Positions 60,987-64,000 of a stretch of 64,000 bases of DNA are shown in pieces (position 1 is the first letter of the stretch; every line of letters begins with the position of its first letter). The translations under genes and the position numbers were made by a program. Origin of the DNA: Clostridium sp. 12(A) (GTDB taxonomy: Bacteria; Bacillota; Clostridia; Lachnospirales; Lachnospiraceae); contig JAGI01000001.1 in NCBI GenBank assembly GCA_000526575.1, positions 372,001 to 436,000 on the forward strand. The letters are read 5' to 3'. Under the pieces are notes generated by a model. It saw nothing but the letters and a program-made list of their open reading frames with translations, did not search any database and was not told the DNA's origin.

Positions 60987-61074
60987 AGAAAAACCACCCT
61001 GATACTTGACCGGTACGGGTGGCTTCTCTATCCTGATTTGGGTCAACCCCTTTGTGGGCGGTTGTTCCTCTTGT
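60985..61074 (-). ncRNA. Candidate antisense antitoxin RNA
   Basis: On the minus strand TTGTCA (61104-61109), a 17-base spacer and TATATT (61081-61086) form a near-consensus promoter. It reads leftwards and should start near 61074. The RNA would end at the hairpin CCACCC/GGGTGG (60993-60998 and 61016-61021), with the minus-strand T run from AAGAAAAA at 60985-60992. It would be about 90 nt and overlap the toxin's last bases and 3' UTR, the geometry of TxpA/RatA-like loci. Confidence 0.6.
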
Positions 61075-61080
61075 AATTCT

Positions 61081-61109
61081 AATATAACACATATGGATTT
61101 GTTTGACAA
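61081..61109 (-). promoter_or_regulatory. Antisense RNA promoter
   Basis: TTGTCA-N17-TATATT on the minus strand. It is positioned to drive the antitoxin RNA and not the phosphotransferase gene, which starts much further right. Confidence 0.65.
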
Positions 61110-61134
61110 TATATATCTACTGACCTTTCTCTTC

Positions 61135-62109
61135 TTACAGAGCTTCCTTAACCGCAAGCTGCAATTCTTTCCATTTTTTCATCAAAAGATCCGTAGACCA
61201 GTCATAAAAATCTCTTGTATCATACATTCTGTAATCGCATTCCTGAGCGACAAGAAGCAGGGTGTATATGTCATACCACAACGCCCGGATGGATTCTTCC
61301 TGAGAAAAGGCTTCTTTTCCATAACCGAAGCGGAAATCCTCATGACTCTCATAAGTACGAAATCCCACTTCCATGAGAGGATCTCCCCACACGCATCGTT
61401 CCCAGTCAATCAATCCGCTGATCTGGTTATCCTTTATAAATATGTTTCCATCCCATAAGTCCCAGTGAACCAGGCATGGTGTGGTAACAGACTGAAAGAA
61501 TGGTTTACTAAGGGTTAAGCATTCTTTTAGCTGGAGAGAGGGGATTTTCAAATCCACTGACATGTATTCTGCGTCCTTTAAGGCATACTCTATGATTTGG
61601 GAGAACACGAAAAACCAGTTGTTGCCCTGCAAATCCCCATTTCCCATATATCCAAAGATATCCCCGGTTATTTGATTGATCTCTCTGTTAAGCCTTCCGG
61701 AATGGATTCTGATCTGCTTTTTCACTTCGTCTGAAAGCTTTTCCTGCTGGGATGAAAAGCTGGCACCTTTAAGCTCCTCCATAAAGAAATAAGGAGAACC
61801 GCATAAGGAGCAGCTATCATCATAAAATAGAACCTTTGCAGCGGGAAGAGATGTTTTTCTGGCAACCAGATTCATGGCGTAAACTTCACTAGCCATGATA
61901 TTTTTCTCATAGGACATGGTACGGACTTCTTTGGGAGGTGCAATCTTGAGTATACAGGAGCATCCCCCGGAGAAAGTGATTCTGTAAGCAACATTAAAGT
62001 AGCCCTCGGTCAGTTCCAAGATTTCCGTACATGTTTCAAGGGGAAATGCATTGGCGGCCATACGGTGCAGCGTATCTTTTGTCTGTGAATTTTTCGTCTT
62101 ACTTATCAT
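61135..62109 (-). CDS. Phosphotransferase (aminoglycoside/choline kinase-like)
   Basis: A 324-aa APH-family kinase with nucleotide-binding ILELTEGYFNVAYRITF and SCILKIAPPKE, catalytic loop CLVHWDLWDGNIFIKD (HxDxxxxN) and LIDWERCVWGDPLMEVGF (metal Asp). The first ~130 residues form the N-lobe. The substrate could be a small alcohol or amino sugar; there is no reason to claim antibiotic resistance. GAGG precedes the ATG on the minus strand. Confidence 0.88.
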   Translation of the reverse strand: MISKTKNSQTKDTLHRMAANAFPLETCTEILELTEGYFNVAYRITFSGGCSCILKIAPPKEVRTMSYEKNIMASEVYAMNLVARKTSLPAAKVLFYDDSCSLCGSPYFFMEELKGASFSSQQEKLSDEVKKQIRIHSGRLNREINQITGDIFGYMGNGDLQGNNWFFVFSQIIEYALKDAEYMSVDLKIPSLQLKECLTLSKPFFQSVTTPCLVHWDLWDGNIFIKDNQISGLIDWERCVWGDPLMEVGFRTYESHEDFRFGYGKEAFSQEESIRALWYDIYTLLLVAQECDYRMYDTRDFYDWSTDLLMKKWKELQLAVKEAL

Positions 62110-62251
62110 AGAGAAGAACCTCCCGTTTTTAATGTGGATCCTTGATGGTATTATACCATTGTTGGAACAGTCAGAAAAGGAAACTTATGAAAATAGTTGA
62201 TTTCTTGCATGGATTAACTGATATTTGGGATAGTAATGTTTATCGTAAAAA

Positions 62252-62298
62252 AAGAACGGTACCAGTCTGATTGTAGTTCAGAAGGAACCGTTCTTTTT
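62252..62298. terminator. Terminator after the bacteriohemerythrin gene
   Basis: AAGAACGGT (62252-62260) pairs with ACCGTTCTT (62287-62295). On the minus strand the stem is followed by a T-rich run from TAAAAAAAG, on the plus strand by TTTTC. Confidence 0.75.
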
Positions 62299-62308
62299 CT
62301 ATGTATTA

Positions 62309-62704
62309 TTATGCTTTTTTTGCAAATTCACCGATCTGCTTGTCCATGTTGGAGATATGTTTGGTCAGCCAATCAAGAATCATCTGATTCGCATTAAGGA
62401 TTACCAGTAAATTTCCACCGGAAGAATTGTAATCACTCTTAATCTTATTAAGCTGAGTAATAAAGGCTGTATGAGCCGCCTTTTGTTCCTGATATCCAGG
62501 ATACTTAATGCTTAACATGTATTTTTCCTCATCGGCAAAATGCTTTTTGGTATAATCATCGAGGAACTCAAGAAGCTCCCCTACATATTCCTTTGCCCGA
62601 TTATTCTTTCCAGCTTCAAAGAGAGCTTCCGCTTTCTGAAACCACATCTTGTGCTGGTCGTCGATCATAGAAATCCCAACGGATAAATTTTGTGTCCAAG
62701 GCAT
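62309..62704 (-). CDS. Bacteriohemerythrin
   Basis: A 131-aa four-helix oxygen-binding protein with a di-iron site. All ligands are visible: His in MIDDQHKMWF, His and Glu in KHFADEEKYM, His in QKAAHTAF and the HxxxxD of LTKHISNMDKQ. In anaerobes it is thought to bind or detoxify O2, or to act as an O2 sensor. It is a single gene, with GGAGGAAA upstream of the ATG. Confidence 0.93.
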   Translation of the reverse strand: MPWTQNLSVGISMIDDQHKMWFQKAEALFEAGKNNRAKEYVGELLEFLDDYTKKHFADEEKYMLSIKYPGYQEQKAAHTAFITQLNKIKSDYNSSGGNLLVILNANQMILDWLTKHISNMDKQIGEFAKKA

Positions 62705-62910
62705 AACTTTTTTCCTCCTGATAGTATTAATACTTTAATTAACATTATAAACCCATATATTGGAAAAAGCAATGAGTAAAACTGAAAGTAGTAACTATTA
62801 CCATATTTTTGTTATAGGTAAAACCTAAGCCTAAAAGAAGCGTTTGAGTTTGACGTTCCCACTCAGCAATGCTATAATTTTTACTTAGTAAACAGTAAGG
62901 GAGAATGATT

Positions 62911-63699
62911 ATGGAGGCAGATGGAATCCGTCTGAATAAATTTTTAAGTGAAGCAGGGATTTGTTCCCGTAGGGAGGCGGACCGTCTCATAGAGGCTGGA
63001 AAAGTGAAGATTAATGGACAAGCCGCAGCAACCGGTCAAAAGGTTCTTCCCGGCCAGTCCGTAACCGTGAAAGGCCGTGTGATAACCGCATCCGGTCGAA
63101 AGGAAAGCCACAAGGAAAAGCAGGTTCTCTTAGCCGTCCATAAGCCCAAAGGCATTGTATGCACCACTTCCGATAAGGACAGGGCTCCTAACATAGTGGA
63201 TATGTTAGACTATCCGGTCCGTATTTACCCCATCGGACGTCTGGACAAGGAATCAGAAGGCTTAATCCTCATGACAAACCAGGGAGACCTGGTGAATAAA
63301 ATGATGCGCAGCGGAAATGCTCATGAAAAGGAATATCTTGTAAAAGTAAATCGTCCCGTAACAGACGATTTTATCCGTAAGATGAAAAAGGGAGTTCATT
63401 TATCCGAGTTAGATGTAACCACAAAGCCCTGTTTTGTTGCAAAAACCGGAGAAAAAGCATTTAAGATCATCTTGACTCAAGGTCTTAACCGCCAGATCCG
63501 CCGAATGTGCAAGGAACTGGGATTTGAGGTACGGCTTCTAAAGCGAATGCGAATCATGAACATTGAGCTGGGAGATTTAAAACCAGGTGCTTACAGAGAG
63601 CTCTCTAAAAAAGAATACCACCAGATGAAGGAGGCCATAAAAGGCTCATCCAATCTTTCCTATAAAGAACATAAAAAGGAGTTATCTGATGGACGCTAA
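62911..63699 (+). CDS. rluF: 23S rRNA pseudouridine synthase, RluF/RsuA family
   Basis: A 262-aa (from ATG 62911) RNA-modifying enzyme. It has an N-terminal S4 domain (IRLNKFLSEAGICSRREADRLI, AGKVKINGQ), the catalytic domain with VHKPKGIVCT and the active-site Asp in YPIGRLDKESEGLILM, then KEYLVKVNRP and a C-terminal GLNRQIRRMCKELGFEVRLLKR in pieces. It fits the RluF/RsuA group; the exact uridine modified cannot be decided here. ATG 62905 is too close to GGGAG. It overlaps the start of ligA by 11 bp. Confidence 0.9.
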   Translation: MEADGIRLNKFLSEAGICSRREADRLIEAGKVKINGQAAATGQKVLPGQSVTVKGRVITASGRKESHKEKQVLLAVHKPKGIVCTTSDKDRAPNIVDMLDYPVRIYPIGRLDKESEGLILMTNQGDLVNKMMRSGNAHEKEYLVKVNRPVTDDFIRKMKKGVHLSELDVTTKPCFVAKTGEKAFKIILTQGLNRQIRRMCKELGFEVRLLKRMRIMNIELGDLKPGAYRELSKKEYHQMKEAIKGSSNLSYKEHKKELSDGR

Positions 63700-64000
63700 A
63701 ATAAGCAGAATGAAAGAGCTGATCCCCATCTTAAACGAGGCGGGAAAAGCCTATTATCAGGAAAGCCGGGAAATTATGAGCAATTTTGAATATGACCGGC
63801 TTTACGATGAGCTTTTGGACCTTGAACAGGAGACAGGAGTGGTTCTGTCTAAAAGTCCTACCCAAAACGTAGGCTACCAGGTGCTAAGTGAGCTTCCAAA
63901 AGAAGCCCATGACAGCCCCATGCTTTCCCTTGATAAGACAAAAAGTGTGGAATCACTGGCCGATTGGTTAGGCAGTCAGGAAGGAATCCTCTCATGGAAG
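63689..64000 (+). CDS. ligA: NAD-dependent DNA ligase LigA, N-terminal part (3' partial)
   Basis: ATG 63689 after AAAAGGAG, overlapping rluF. The 104 codons in the window match domain Ia and the start of the adenylation domain: YYQESREIMSNFEYDRLYDE in pieces, SPTQNVGYQVLSEL, DSPMLSLDKTKS and ILSWK. The last Lys is at the position of the Lys that accepts AMP. It joins nicks in DNA during replication and repair. The rest lies beyond the window. Confidence 0.88.
   Translation, partial: MDAKISRMKELIPILNEAGKAYYQESREIMSNFEYDRLYDELLDLEQETGVVLSKSPTQNVGYQVLSELPKEAHDSPMLSLDKTKSVESLADWLGSQEGILSWK

Noticed and set aside
1-64000. rRNA or tRNA genes
   Set aside because: No cloverleaf with the GGTTCRAATCC-type T-arm and no rRNA signature was found; the tRNA-like signals are the two T-box leaders.

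Overview
The window looks like a chromosomal segment of a clostridial Firmicute of the Lachnospiraceae (Clostridium cluster XIVa; Lacrimispora/Hungatella-like). This is inferred from protein style: T-box control of aminoacyl-tRNA genes, an archaeal-type AspRS with GatCAB, MsmX-dependent sugar ABC systems without their own ATPase, VanW and NYN proteins, and strong AGGAGG ribosome-binding sites. No species is assigned.

Layout. 1-4.5 kb: end of a cell-wall-binding repeat protein, a GGDEF membrane protein, a tyrosine T-box with tyrS, and an HD-GYP protein. 4.5-22 kb: a rhamnogalacturonan (pectin) utilisation locus comparable to the Bacillus yes/yet/lpl region: DUF1961, GH2-like enzyme, YesS-like AraC regulator, LplB/YtcP/LplA-type ABC importer, PL26-like lyase, a PL11 lyase fused to a CE12-type acetylesterase, GH105 hydrolase and a polysaccharide deacetylase. 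22-30 kb: mntP, a MITE-like repeat, a YacP-like NYN protein, a T-box with an overlapping Glu/Asn specifier, aspS-gatCAB and an aspartate aminotransferase. 30-35.5 kb: MerR, MoaF, a small ferredoxin missed by long-ORF calling, LysR, GNAT, icd and a DtxR-family regulator.

35.5-60.7 kb is the unusual part. A feoA-feoB iron transport operon is present, but feoB is cut into four pieces by three separate insertions of about 5.1, 4.9 and 12.2 kb. Each insertion carries its own, clearly different, large serine recombinase whose 3' end abuts one element end. Each is bounded by a short direct repeat (CACACGGGC, CATGTG, ATTyCCA) with inverted arms just inside the element, which is the structure expected of attL/attR. 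Removing all three between their repeats restores one open reading frame of 781 codons with the canonical FeoB motifs exactly at the joints. Cargo: element 1, a serine beta-lactamase-like protein with a decayed duplicate, a GyrI-like protein and a lipoprotein; element 2, a CcdA-TlpA fusion and a VanW protein; element 3, a LacI-controlled sugar importer with two GH13 alpha-glucosidases, a sulfatase-modifying-factor-like lipoprotein and a GH11 xylanase. None has conjugation or phage genes.

60.7-64 kb: a candidate type I toxin-antitoxin locus (30-residue hydrophobic peptide and a convergent antisense RNA), a phosphotransferase, a bacteriohemerythrin, a RluF-like pseudouridine synthase and the start of ligA.
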